Source: Austropuccinia psidii (lineage: Eukaryota > Basidiomycota > Pucciniomycetes > Pucciniales > Sphaerophragmiaceae). From it: a stretch of 64,000 bases of DNA. The position numbers and the translations under genes are program-made. How positions within the stretch are numbered: position 1 is the first letter of the stretch; the number at the start of each line of letters is the position of its first letter. The notes under the pieces are model-generated. The model did not search any database, had not been told where the DNA came from, and saw only the letters and a list, made by a program, of their open reading frames with translations. The DNA lies in the NCBI GenBank assembly GCA_023105745.1, contig JALGQZ010000014.1, positions 6,292,888 to 6,356,887 of the forward strand, in the 5' to 3' direction. Positions 10,012 to 21,714 of the stretch are shown here, piece by piece.

Positions 10012-10370
10012 TATTATTAAATTAAATTTATTATTAAAAAAAATAAAAAAATAAAATAAAATAAATAAAAAATAAATAAATAAATATCATTATTATTTTT
10101 ATTAAATTAAACTTATCATTATTATTTAAATTAATTTTAAAATATCATTATTATTAATATTAAAAGTAATATATTCTTATTAATATATTACTATTATTAC
10201 TTATATTAAATTCAATTTATTATTAAATATATATATATATATATATATTATTATTTATATTAGATTGAAAGAATTATTATTATCTACATTAAATTTATAA
10301 TTATTATTTATATTAAATTCAATTTATTATAAAAAAAATACAAATAGAATAAATAAATTAAAAAAATAGG
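9685..10370 (+). repeat. AT-rich simple-sequence region of the large element
   Basis: Irregular reiterations of AAATTAAATTTATTATTATT, short TA runs (9999-10010, 10227-10247) and AAATA runs. No ORF. This looks like slippage-derived filler rather than a gene. Confidence 0.8.
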
Positions 10371-10377
10371 TTACAAG

Positions 10378-10597
10378 CATTAAATGGAGAGGGGGGTGTC
10401 AATCAGCAATGACAATAACCATATAAAAGGCCACCCACCATTAACAATAATTAATATAATTACATAATATACCTTATTGTTATACTTTATCATCTATATG
10501 ACTTGATATCAATTTTATTAGTAGCTTTTATTACTTACTTATATTATTATTATTATTTATTATTATCTTACTATTATTATATTATTATTTCCTTAAT

Positions 10598-10639
<42 letters not shown>

Positions 10640-10722
10640 ATATCATATATTGATATAAAATTATATTTATTTTAATTATTATATAAAGTAGATATGATGG
10701 TACAATTATTAAATGGAGAGGG
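10378..10722 (+). repeat. Two internal copies of the polypurine-tract motif
   Basis: ATTAAATGGAGAGGGG is found at about 10379-10394 and 10707-10722. The same motif forms the true polypurine tract before each LTR (65-80 and 11443-11458). The copy near 10379 is followed by GGTGTCAATC rather than the LTR. These may be relics of duplicated element ends or accessory plus-strand priming sites. Confidence 0.65.
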
Positions 10723-10810
10723 GATGGCCCCACCATTTAAGGTTAATTTCAGCAAAAACAAAAACAAGAAGAAAGAACAACCCAACCAGAAAAACAAAAT
10801 AAAAAGAAGA

Positions 10811-10859
10811 GAGGTCCTAGATAAGACCTTAAACTGTCCAAATATCTTTTATATCTTAT

Positions 10860-10899
<40 letters not shown>

Positions 10900-11100
10900 G
10901 ATTAATTCAAGAATAGGTCCTAGATAAGACCTTAAACTGTCCAAATATCCCATTTTTTATATTTTACAAACAGAATTACTTCAAGAATAGGTCCTTGATA
11001 AGACCTTAAACTGTCTGAAGAAATTATTTATTATTATTTTTTATCAATTATCACTTCAAATAACTCAAGCAATGGTCTTTAGTATGACTTTAAAACTGCA
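10811..11100 (+). repeat. Short tandem repeat, unit AGGTCCTAGATAAGACCTTA plus AACTGTCC
   Basis: Copies start at about 10812, 10915 and 10990, with a degenerate fourth at 11072. The second and third are preceded by TTCAAGAAT. Spacing is about 75-105 bp because an A-tract splits the first two. GGTCCTAGATAAGACC is itself a near palindrome. No coding potential. Confidence 0.75.
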
Positions 11101-11442
11101 TTATTATTCATTAAAATAAAAGAAAAGAAAAGAAAGAAAATAATTTTCTTTTATTATCAAAATCCTCTTTAACAAAGAAATAAATAAATAAAATGAAAGA
11201 TGAAGATCAACCAATAAAACAAAATCAACTATATCAAGATGAAAATGATCAAAATAGTTATATTTCAAACCAAAGTCAAGAAGACAACACAAAAATAAGA
11301 AGCTATGGAGATTCAAAATCAATATAAAGAGCTACAAACAGAAAGCATCAAGTGAAGTTATTAGAATAGAGATTTAAATAAATGAAGTTTTTATGAATGA
11401 ACCCAGAATATTCCACTTGAAACTGGAATGCTGGGGACAGCA

Positions 11443-11459
11443 TTAAATGGAGAGGGGGA
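11443..11459 (+). other. Polypurine tract of the large element
   Basis: The purine run AATGGAGAGGGGGA ends directly before the TG of the 3' LTR, the standard place for priming of plus-strand cDNA. The preceding 11101-11442 is AT-rich internal tail without a credible ORF. Confidence 0.8.
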
Positions 11460-13387
11460 TGTGGTATTCCATACCTTATTAGCCCAGTTTCAAGTGAAAT
11501 TTAATTTATAAGGCTATAAATTGAAGAAATAACAAAGAAAAATCAATAATCAATCAATTAAAATAGAGGAATTCAGCAATAAAATGGATTTAACTTCATC
11601 AATATGTATAATTCCATAAGCAAATACTGGAAGAATGGACCATTTGATTACAAGAATAACAATAAAATAAGCAAAAGAAAAAGACAGCCTAGCAAGAATG
11701 TTAAAGTTACCAGTAAAAGGGGTAGTGTAACACTCAAGTTACCCTAGCTCTGCTCAACCTTTGCATTAATCAGCAATTCAGTTATTAACCTGAAGACAAT
11801 TCAATAAGGAATAAATTAAAACTGTATTAATCAACAGTCACAGGACAGAAAGAAAGAGAAAGCAATCAATTTATGCAAGGAAAATCCATCAAAAACCTTA
11901 AATTACACAGCATATCTGTGAAAACACAAGCACAGCCACCTGATAAGCCAGTAAATATAAATTAAAAGCAGAATTGAGTTAGATAAAGAAAAGAAGAAAC
12001 TCATACAGGACAAATAGAATCCCCACAATACACAGCATTCTCCACCTACAGTTCAAACAATGCACAGACCTATGGTGCAATAACTGTACAAAATCATCTC
12101 ATACCACCAAAAATTGTGCAACAAACCAAACAAATGGTGCAATACCTGGAAGAAATGACACCATCTCAAAATTACTCACCAGCTAAATACCCTCAAGGCT
12201 GTGCAAAATAGTATTAAAGTTTAATCAAAATATAAATAAAGCTTCAGAAATGGTGCAATATACCAAACATATGGTGCAATATCTTGATCAAAGGACACCA
12301 GCTCAAAATTCCTCACCAGCAAAAACATCTCAGCTTACATAATCATACATATTAATGGTGCAACCAACCAAACAAATGATATCTCACCACTATAAAGAAT
12401 TATCCCAGCCAAAAGAAGTGAAAAAATTCTAAGTCCCTTGTTTTTGAGTGCCTCTATGGAGAGCCCAAAGAATATAAATAAAGGTCCTCTCTCCCTCATT
12501 TTTTTCCTCTTTTCCCCATGAATGAATCTAATTAGTTATATACCAAGAAGGAGAATAACTATTCATCCCTTACTAGTAGGTTAATCTAGCTATTTTATTA
12601 AAGTATTATAGACTTATAAGCTTAATTCATAGTGATTTCTCATTAATAGTAGTTAACAGAAGGTCTACTTAATATTATTAATCCACCCTATGTTTAAATT
12701 ATTAGTCTTATAATTATAATACTATCAATAATACTCATAATATTGAGTTTATCACCATAACCTTTACATTATAAAGGAGAAATAGTCTTATTATATCTTC
12801 ATATTAAAAAAAACAACCTTACAGCTATATATTATTATATATAAAAAAAACCTACCCTTATATCCTATTATATCTTTTATATATTTAACAAACATCCTCT
12901 ATATATTGAACAATATCTTACCAATAAATTATTAAAGGTCTTATTGTTATATTATATTAACAATTACCCTCTCAAACCATTAATTATTATAACATATATA
13001 ACATCAAATTGAACTTACCCCTTAAAATATATATTATTACTATTATATTAAATCAACCTCTTATACTATTAAGGTCTTACCCTTAAAATCATCTTATATT
13101 ATTATTTGAAAACTATATTTTATATTTTTTTAACTTATAAGTTACTTACCTGATTATTGAATAGGTCTGATAGAGACTGCTGAAAAGTCTTCTCTAGTTG
13201 TAAAGCCACAATCTTAAATATTGATTTGTGAGCTCTGTAGGGAGATTGTTTAGTATATTCAGAGGGGCAGCTAAAACACCATTAGCACCCTTGGTTACAG
13301 GATTATTTCAGCAATTCAAAACTGTTTACCTGTGATTTCCCCCTCAAGGACTGCCTTATCCAATCCCACACTAAAAGGAGTTCCACA
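11460..13387 (+). repeat. Right LTR of the large element
   Basis: 1928 bp, TGTGG...CCACA, same length as the LTR at 82-2009 and with one base difference noticed (C at 12621). Beyond it the sequence switches at once to the integrase region of a minus-strand chromovirus. TTACT at 13388-13392 should be the right half of the 5-bp target duplication; the left half lies outside the window. Confidence 0.93.
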
Positions 13388-16030
13388 TTACTAAACCTGT
13401 CAACAACTACTAGGAGGGAACTATAGCTTATATCACCTACTGGTGGTAGGCCAGTTACCCAATCCATATAGAAAATTTCCCAAGGTCTACTGGTTTCTTG
13501 GATTTTGATCATATGTCCAAGTCTTTTGCCAGTGGATGTATTTGCTTTTTGACATCTCTCACAGGTTTTTCAAGATTCTTCAACATCTTTTTCCCACATT
13601 GGGCACCATATGCAGGTCTTAATTTTCTCTCTTTTTCTGTCCTCAGATAGCTTTCCTGAGAAGGGGCTGTCATGGAATTCTTTTAACCCAAGATTTATTA
13701 AGGACCTGTCCAGAACTGTCATGACACATGTGTTTTTAGTCCTAGGGTAAATAATGCCATAAAGTAAATGAAATCTTCCCCAATAATATTACTTCTTCCA
13801 TATTTCATTCAAGGAATGTATTAAGGAGTCATATTTAGAATCTTTAGTAATTAATTGGCATAATATGCTAAAATTCTTATCTTGAGTATAGCTTTTCCTT
13901 AATTTCTCAAAGAAGGTAGTGTTCAGGTCTTTAACAATTATTCCTTCTATTGTTATTTGAAGAGAATCTTCTCCTTGTACATAAGCAGTATTTTCAATTT
14001 CATTTTGTAATTTCCATCTGCTCAGTCCATTTGCATTCTTGTGAATATTCCCATCTTTGTGTGCAATGGTCATATTACCTGCATATTATCTTATGGATAT
14101 TTGCCATCTGGGCATATTTCTGTTGGGTTTTTTGATTTTCAGAAGTGATTTAACAGCGGTACAATCTGTTATGACTTCAAAAACACATTCTTCCAGAAAA
14201 TGATTCAGTTCTTCCAAGGCCTAAACAAGGCATAAAAATTCCATTTGACTTGCTCCATATATGGCTTCAGTTTGTTTAATTTTTCTAGATATAAAACATA
14301 TGGGTCCTTCCACAGGTTTGTCATTAATAATTTGAGCTTTATGAAGTGCAGCTCCCAGCCCATCTCCTGATGCATAGATATAAAGATCAAAGGGTAGCTT
14401 CAAATCTGGCCTCAGTAGAAGTGGAGCAGTGGTTAAAGCTTTTCTCAGGGATTCAAAGGCTTTAACTCTATCAACAGTCATTTCAAATAGTACATATTTC
14501 TCACATAGCTTATAAATAGGTCTTTCTAAGGATGCAAAATCTTTAATATGTTGCCTTTAGTATCCTGAAAATCCTAGAAATGACTTTGTTTCCTTTTTCT
14601 GAGTAATAGGCTTCAATTGTACTTCTGAAACTTTATTTTTGTCAATTCCAAGGGATAGACCAGATACCACATTTCATAGGTCTTTGAGTTATTTGAATCT
14701 AAAATGACATTTCTTTGAAGGAATTTTCATGTTCACATATTGGATTTTTCACAAAAATCTAGATAATCTATACATATGTTCTTCCCAAGTCTTAGAACAG
14801 ACAATAATTTCATGAATATAAATGATTAACCATCCTTCTGAAAGCTCTTCATAAAAGATTTTATTAATCATTCTTTGGAAGTGTGAAGGTGCATTTTTGA
14901 TACCAAAAGGCATCCTCAAGTATTCATACACTCTACAATGGACAATAATTCTCAAGTATTTTCCTTCTCTTGGTGTCACTACATTTTGGTGGACTCCCTC
15001 CAGGGAATCCATAGGGCTGATTCACAATTCTTGAGATATTTGAGTAAGGGAAATTTTTATTTTTGGTGTGGGATACCTTCCTTGGACAGTGTAAGTTCTT
15101 AGAGCTCTAAGGTCCCCAACCATCCTGTATTTTCCATTATTCTGTTCCACTATTATAGGTGTAGTGACTTCTACTTCTTCATTTTGGCCAACTTTTCTTC
15201 TTTCACAAAGGTCAAAGAGTTGTTTAATGTGAATCTCACAGGCTTCTCTTGATTTTGGGCTTTCTGGGTATTCAGGCCTTCTTAAGAGTGGTGGATATGG
15301 TCTCTCAATTTTCAAAATAATTTCAAATTCATGAACAAAGAATTCCTCCAATGGTTCTTTATCTGATCAAAAGGCTTCTTTGTTGTCATATAAAAGGCCA
15401 GAGAATTCATTTTCCTGTATTTCAGTAAGGTGAATACCAACTTCAGCTTCATTAATATGTTCTGATTTAAACCTCTCTAACTCCAAGCTTATTTTTGATA
15501 CTTTATTTATTGTAATTTTACTTTTAAAAGTTAAAAAGAAAAATTTCTGACACTTATCATCACCTATAGTAAAGCATCTGTCCTTGTTGTTATGTAAATC
15601 TATGCCATAAATGATTAACTAATAATTTCCCAATAGGAAATGGGTACTAGAGCAGTTTTCCATATAAGAAATTCAGCATTAATTATGAAATTTCTATTTA
15701 TATGAGGAAATATTAAAGTGGTTTTGAATATTCCTAATTCCTTCATTTTATTTCTTGCACTGTTTAGTTTATGCCATCAATTGGTAATAATCAATCTCCA
15801 AAATTTGGTACACAATTTTTAAGGAAAGATTTTCCAACACAAGAGCAGAAGACTCCTGGGTCAAGTAAGAGCTTAGTGAATTTGTTATCAATAACCATAT
15901 TTGTTATACAGGAATTTCCAGCTGTATAACCTTTCCCACGTTTGGTTTGGTTTTAATAAGTTGTGAATCTTGAATTTTTGATAAGTCAGGTTGACTATTA
16001 CTCAATTGTGGTAAGTAGGAGTAGTATTCC
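13388..16030 (-). pseudogene. Degraded protease-RT-RNase H-integrase region (chromovirus pol)
   Basis: Reading on the minus strand, pieces match the pol at 29595-33042: RT entry (15351-15022), RT palm (15012-14749) with MPFGIKNAPSHFQR, RNase H (about 14481-14221), a spacer (14073-13789) and the integrase start (13512-13388, with MDWVTGLPP). The RT active site reads YIHE instead of YIDD, and RNase H has LYIYAS where the sibling copy has LYIDAS, so both are dead. Stops and frame changes separate all pieces. The integrase core is truncated right after DRFSN by the LTR insertion. Confidence 0.85.
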
Positions 16031-16039
16031 ATTGTTTAA

Positions 16040-18515
16040 AACGTGACATTGATATTTTATATATCTTCTGAAAATTTAGAAAATATGGATAATTTATCAT
16101 ATGAATTATCCGCATTCATATCATCTTTTTTCAATGTTAATTTCATTGTATTTTTCTCTTTTTGGTCATTTATTAGCTAAATGTTGGGTGCTTTGGAAAA
16201 TATGGGATTTTCTGATTTTTTCTGCAGCCTGATATTTCATATTACTATTATTTTCTTTGGGGCTTTTGTCCACAGACTCATTCCAAGGTGTATTAAACCT
16301 TTTTTTAAGATTCATCCTACCAGAACCTTTTTTTTTCTAGTGGTGACTTCTTCTAATATATTTATAATATCCTCTTCTGAAGAATTTTCAGTTTTCCTTA
16401 TTTTTACAGCATATTCCAAATCACCTCCACATTTTCTCAGAATTTTGCTGTGTATCATAAATTCTGACATTTCATGATATAATGCTTTTAGCCTGTCCTT
16501 TTTGTTTGAAAAACCATGGTAAATCTCTGTCTTTGTCAGCATTAAGCTTTGCATATTCAAAGGCTGTCTCTACTTTGAATATCCAAGAATCATTTTCCCA
16601 CTTATTGATTATTTGGGTTTTCCACCAAGTCCAACATTGGTGTCCATGTACTTGTCTTAACTTAATATACCATCTATGAGCTGAACTGGTAAAAAAGGTG
16701 TTGAATATTGATGTTACCAATCTGTCTGGTAATTAAAAGTATTCTTTTATCATTTTAATACCTCTGATTAATTTCATATGATAATGCTCTTCCTCACCAC
16801 TGAAGTGAGCCCGTTCTTTAAGTTTTGGCACCTCTTTCAAAATTACTTTTCCAATTGATGGTTCTAGGTTATTGAAATAAGTGGAAAATTCATTTTTCAT
16901 GTGAGAATTTTTTACATCCAATACTTGTGGGTTGGAATTTCTGATACCCTCACTTTGATTTAGAGGTGTAGACATTCTTGGTAAGGTGTGTAGTAATCTT
17001 TTGATTTCCTTTATTTTACTGGTATTACAACTTGCAGAATTTCTGACTTCATAATTAAAACCTTGTATTTAATTGTTAAGCTCAATTTTATACATGTATT
17101 CTTTAATTGTCATCTCCTGCCATAATTCTGTTTGTCTAGTATCACCAGGAATAATTTGATTCAATTTCATTGTTAATTTTGATACTTATTCTTTTGAGGC
17201 ATCAAAACACTTTTTCAAGGAAATGGTATTTTTCTTTACTTCAGTAAATGAATTTGTAATATCATTAAGGATTTTCATATTATCTGTTTTGATAATACTT
17301 ATGGCTTTATTTATTCTTGTTTCAACTATGTCATCAATATTCAATCTAGAATATTCATTTGTTAATTTTTTTATAATGACAGATTGTTCACTTATTTTCT
17401 TTTCAAATGAAGTGTCATTATTTGATGTCTTAATTGTTTTTAAAAATTTCTCAAAACACATAAGTGTTTCATTTACTTGCCTTAAACTCAGATTGTTTTT
17501 CTTAAGATTGTTGCAGATATTTCAATTTTTATCATAAATATGACTTTTCATGTCATTCATGGCCATTTACAAAGCTGGAACTCCATCCAGAATCTCAGAA
17601 ATCATTTCTGATATTTTAATCTGGCTTTCTCTCTCTTCTGCATTTCTATCATGGCTCTGGCCATCTGAAAAAAAAGTTTCCATGGCATCTTGTTGAATTT
17701 TTGAGTTGCTGTAGCCTTGGCTGTATGTTTTTGTGGCTGGCGCTTTTCCCTTTCCCTTGTTCTGATCTTGTGGGTGCTTTTTCACAAGGGAATTGCTGCT
17801 TCTGGCCACTGTTCTTGGTTTTGGAACTTTTTTGGGTGGTGGAGGGTTGTTTTTCCTCCATTCTTCTGTCAAAAGTATCACATTCTTCTTTTCAATCAAT
17901 GGATGCCACCCATTCAGTAACTTGAAAGTATTGGGATGGAGCAGAAACTTTCTCACAGTCAGGTAAGATTTCATGAAGTTTTTCCAAAGGTCTTCTAGAA
18001 TTTGATACTCTCTGTGTTAAAGTGCATTGTTTTATGCCTTCTGGCTGGCTTTATATATGTCTACTGATGCTTGATGTGGAGGTGTCAGCTTTCTTTTAAG
18101 GCAAAACAGTGTTATCAGCTTCAGAATGGCATAATTTGTCAGTTTTTGATTCATCTACAGACCCTTGTCCTTCTGAAACTGATTTTCTTCCACCATAGTC
18201 ACATCTTTAACTCTTTTGGGAGCTTCTTGAGGGGTTATAGCTTTCTCCTTATCTAGTTTAAGGCATAATTATAACTAAAAAAGCTTACAAATAGTAATTT
18301 TACATTAAAACCTTACTTTTGGCCAAATTTGTTGCTTTTTGGAGGGTATTGCTAATATCCAAATTTATCAATTCAGAAGAAATTGGCTCTGTTTGATTAT
18401 TCTGGGCTCTAAAAATTGTTCTCTTATGGTCAGAATTAATGGTACTGGATGGGATAGTGCAAATGGCTGTTGATTCTGTTTCAATTTTTTCTTGTCTTAC
18501 CATGCTTTCAGACAC
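16040..18515 (-). pseudogene. Degraded gag of the minus-strand chromovirus
   Basis: Broken frames correspond to the gag at 27129-29580: N-terminus (18515-18300, ending ISNTLQKATNLAKSK), the WHPLIEKK segment (17974-17567), a coiled region (17461-17186), the PLNQSEG segment (16975-16733) and the HRWYIKLRQ/WTWWKTQIINKW segment (16720-16472). The N-terminal piece ends at a GTAAGG, the same place as the candidate intron donor in the sibling copy. It encodes no intact protein. Confidence 0.8.
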
Positions 18516-18749
18516 TAAAGTAAGTTAAAAAAGCAAGTATTAAATTATAAAACTATTTTACAAAAGAGAAACAAAAAATGAATACTCACTTATAATATGA
18601 AAAAAATTATTTTTAGGAGCTTTTTGAAATTATAAGTGTTTTTTTATGAATTTTTAAGTTTTTCAATACAAGAAAAAGAGATTAGAAAAATTAAAAAAAT
18701 TGAAAAAATTAAAAAATTCACAAATTAAAAAAATTTTAAAAATTCAAAA

Positions 18750-19921
18750 AGGGTGTTGTTAAACACATGTAAGCTTTTGGTAAAAACACATAAGGCCTTA
18801 CATGTTTTTACCAATTTATGGCCAAAACACATAAGTAACTTATTTTTTCAATGAGAATTCCTCAGGCTCAGTTTTGAGCATTTTTATAATTTTTTCTGAA
18901 ATTGGATGTGAAGATCCCCAAATTTTTTCAAAAATTTTCTTTTTGCCCAATTTCTCCCTTTTGGCCAATATGGCAAAATGGCCTATTTTTTCAAAAAAAA
19001 TTCATTAAATATGTTCCCACTTATGAATTTTCATAATTTTCTTTTAAAAATTAAGGTCAAAATCTTGAGAATAAAAAACCAGAAGCCCAACATTTTGGGA
19101 TTTTTTGCCAGGACATTTGTAGGCCAAAAAAGTCCTTGTTTTTTATGTCTTTTTGTTCATGTTTGTAATTAAATTGAAAATGCCATTTATAACATAGATT
19201 GAATTAAAAATGTAATTTACTATTATTGGAAGTTAAAATCTCATTTGTGGCATTAAAAGTCCCATTTATGACATCAAAAGTGCCATAAATGGCATCACAA
19301 ATGACATAACAATGCCATAAATGGCATCAAGAATGACATACAGCTGCCATTTATGACAAGAAAGTTGGCATGAATGGCATTACAAAAATGCCATAAATTG
19401 AATTTAATGGCCTTAAAAATTCCATTAATGCATTTAACAATTCCATAAATGGCCTCAACAATGGCATATATGGCCTTAAAAATGGAATTAATGGCATTAA
19501 AAATACCATTTGTGGCATTACATAGATGGAATTGACAATTCCATTTATGGCATTACATAAATGTCATTATTCCATTTATGGCATTGTTAATGTGGAATTA
19601 TTAATGCCATTAATGGCATTGTTAATGTGGCATTATTAATGCCATTAATGGCATTATTAATGCCATTCATGGCATTAATGGAATCATAAATATTGCATTT
19701 TTGATGCCATAAATGGCATTAATGGCATCAGAAATATTGCATTGATAATGCCATTAATGGCACTGTTAATGCCACAAATGGCATTGTTGATGACATAAAT
19801 GGCATTTTTGATGACATAAATGGCATTAATGGCATCAAAAATGCCATAAATAGCCCTATTTCATTTAAAACCCCCCTTACGTGTTTTTACCAATTTGCTT
19901 ATGTGTTTTTGCCAATACCCT
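18750..19921. mobile_element. TIR element filled with palindromic GGCAT/ATGCC repeats
   Basis: Inverted ends of about 48 bp: the left end starts AGGGTGTTGTTAAACACA and includes TTGGTAAAAACACATAAGG. The right end, read on the minus strand, starts AGGGTATTGGCAAAAACACA and includes TTGGTAAAAACACGTAAGG. A near-palindrome at 18777-18814 lies in the left arm. The sibling chromovirus leader (26904-27128) lacks this 1.2-kb block, so it is an insertion. It has no transposase ORF and is therefore non-autonomous. Target duplication cannot be resolved because A-runs flank both sides. Confidence 0.6.
19190..19865. repeat. Self-complementary ATGGCATT/AATGCCAT array
   Basis: About 670 bp in which short units such as AATGGCATT and AATGCCAT recur every 10-25 bases in both orientations, for example around 19600-19690. 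Because the unit is nearly its own reverse complement, the whole stretch could fold into many alternative hairpins as RNA or single-stranded DNA. No ORF. Confidence 0.8.
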
Positions 19922-19968
19922 AAAAAAATTAAAAAAATTAGAAAAATATGTCACAGGTAAAATATCAC

Positions 19969-19981
19969 GGCTGGGCCCCCA
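19969..19981 (-). other. Primer-binding site of the minus-strand chromovirus
   Basis: On the minus strand, TGGGGGCCCAGCC follows the LTR end CCTTACA after two bases. It is identical to the site at 26906-26918 in the sibling copy. Confidence 0.65.
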
Positions 19982-19983
19982 AA

Positions 19984-21714
19984 TGTAAGGTTTAGGTATG
20001 AAACTTTGATTAAAAATCAAGTACTCTTCCTGTCCTCAAAATTTGTGTAAGGTAAAATCAAATTGAAAATAGTAAGTTTTGAGAATTTCAAGAGAAAACA
20101 CACAAAATTGATTTCCTTTAATTTTGTTAGTATAAAGAAATGACATTATAAAGATTTATTGTTTTAATAACAATAAAAATTTGTCCAAAAATACTCTAAA
20201 AGTGATATTTATGGCTACAAAAGAAATTTCAATTGGAATTAATTGAGAAAACGACTTCAAGAAATTAATATGAGAACAGAATCTCTGAAGACAATATTAA
20301 AGAGAAAAAGTCCTAAAAGTGACCAGAGTGAATTTAGAAACAAAGTGACAAAGTTAACAGTGATGAAAAATGCTTTAATTCACTTTTGCAATTGCTCAAG
20401 GGTAAAAATAATTATAAGAGCTATAAACAATGATTATAATGATTTTTTGATTTGGTTAAAAGTTCTAGAATGATTCAAAATGGTTGGTTGGAATCTTTAT
20501 TTATTGATTTAAGCTAATTTTACAAGGAAAAGATCCTAACATCAAGATAGAATTGGGGCAAAGAAGACATTCTTTTATAGCCACCAATTTTCTTACTCCA
20601 AATGTAAAATTTACTCTGATCAGTCCTGAGAAACACACTGAAAACATAAAAGTCAATTATGGTATCATTTAACCCTGGTTTAGACCAAAAAAGGGCTGGT
20701 TTTAGCCTTGTCTTGCTCTTTCCAGCTATTTTGGTCCCTTAAATCAGCCATTTCTATAGTAATCCCTGATTTGAAGCCTTGAGGAAATGTGAAAATGTGT
20801 GTAAGAGACCTCAAAGCCAGTTACAACTGTTTTTACTAGTATTTTTTCAACTTAAGGGTGGTTTCACCCTCTTGGAAACAGTTGAAACTGCCCTGGTTGG
20901 TATCAAAACCTCATCATCAATTTAGTCACAGACCCTGTGACTCAATTTCAGGCCAAAAGTGATGAAGGTTTGAATGTATCTTGACATCTCACACCTGTCA
21001 GGAGGGAATCTGATGGAGTCTGGCACCCTTGGATCCAAGATTCCTTTTCCCTCCCAAAATTAATCTTTCAAATTCATTTTTTATTTAATTCCTCATCATG
21101 TATTATACTAGAAATTTTACATATGTAATTCAATCAAAATTTAAAATACACAACTGTAATTATTGATTCCACGTATGCAAATCCAAGTTAACTTATGTAA
21201 TACATGTGCACATTTTGACATTTAAGTTTAAAATGCTTTTATTCCTCATAGCTCCTAAGCTACACACCACACCCAGATGGTGTTATTTAAATTCAAGTTT
21301 TGAGGATTTTCAAATTTTAATGAATAAAATACTAAAAACTTAATTTAAGCTTATTTAGAATTGAGTTACCAAATTTTCACTCAGAGGTGGCCCTTCCCTA
21401 TTTTTTATGAGGAATCCAATGGTAAAATAATTTTCATAAGTTTATTTGTTGGAGGAAATAAGTTCCTAATAAATTCTGTTAACTCTCTTTTCCAAAAATA
21501 TTTCAATTTTAATATTTTTGCTTAATTTTTTCAAGTAAAAATGTATTTTCACAATTTCAGATTTCAATGTAATTTTAATGTTAAATTGTAATTATAATTG
21601 TGTTTTATTCAATTTTATTTTTATATTTTAAAATTGATTTTATTATTTTTAATTATAACTTAATTTTATTATTTGTGGTCTTTTGGGTATATGAAAATAC
21701 CTCTAAGATGCATA
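19984..21714 (-). repeat. 5' LTR of the minus-strand chromovirus
   Basis: About 1.73 kb, homologous to the LTRs at 25114-26903 and 33293-35103. On the minus strand it ends CCTTACA at 19984 and starts near 21714 with a decayed TATGCATCTTAGAG in place of TGTGAGCCTTAGAG. The TATA element TATAAAAG lies at 20579-20572. Divergence from its siblings is obvious by eye. Confidence 0.82.

Larger units (their letters stand above)
8164..10897 (+). repeat. Seven pure A-tracts of 28-37 bases, all on the plus strand
   Basis: Runs of A occur at 8164-8191, 8480-8514, 9218-9248, 9651-9684, 9970-9998, 10605-10637 and 10861-10897. No comparable T run occurs on this strand in the window. Two of them fall inside introns of the antisense gene as T-tracts just upstream of acceptors. 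The others border AT microsatellite sequence. Confidence 0.9.
82..13387 (+). mobile_element. Large non-autonomous LTR retrotransposon (gag-protease, no pol seen)
   Basis: The element consists of two 1928-bp LTRs (82-2009 and 11460-13387) around a 9450-bp internal region. Order inside: primer-binding site, gag-protease ORF, AT-rich spacer with degenerate repeats, GC-richer block with a spliced ORF on the opposite strand, A-tracts and AT repeats, purine motifs, polypurine tract. I found no RT (YxDD), RNase H or integrase (HHCC, DDE) motif on either strand, so it probably depends on another element's enzymes. The LTRs begin TGTGG and end CCACA. The only LTR difference I noticed is T at 1243 versus C at 12621, so it is recent. 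It interrupts an older minus-strand chromovirus at 13387/13388. The left junction is tandem. Confidence 0.88.
13388..21714 (-). mobile_element. Old minus-strand Ty3/Gypsy chromovirus, split by the large element
   Basis: The element runs right to left: 5' LTR 21714-19984, primer-binding site 19981-19969, gag remnants about 18515-16040, pol remnants about 16030-13388. It is cut inside the integrase catalytic core by the right LTR of the large element. Integrase C-terminus, chromodomain and 3' LTR must lie on the far side, beyond the window. It is the same family as the plus-strand element at 25114-35103, with which it can be matched segment by segment. A TIR element (18750-19921) interrupts its leader. 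Confidence 0.85.
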
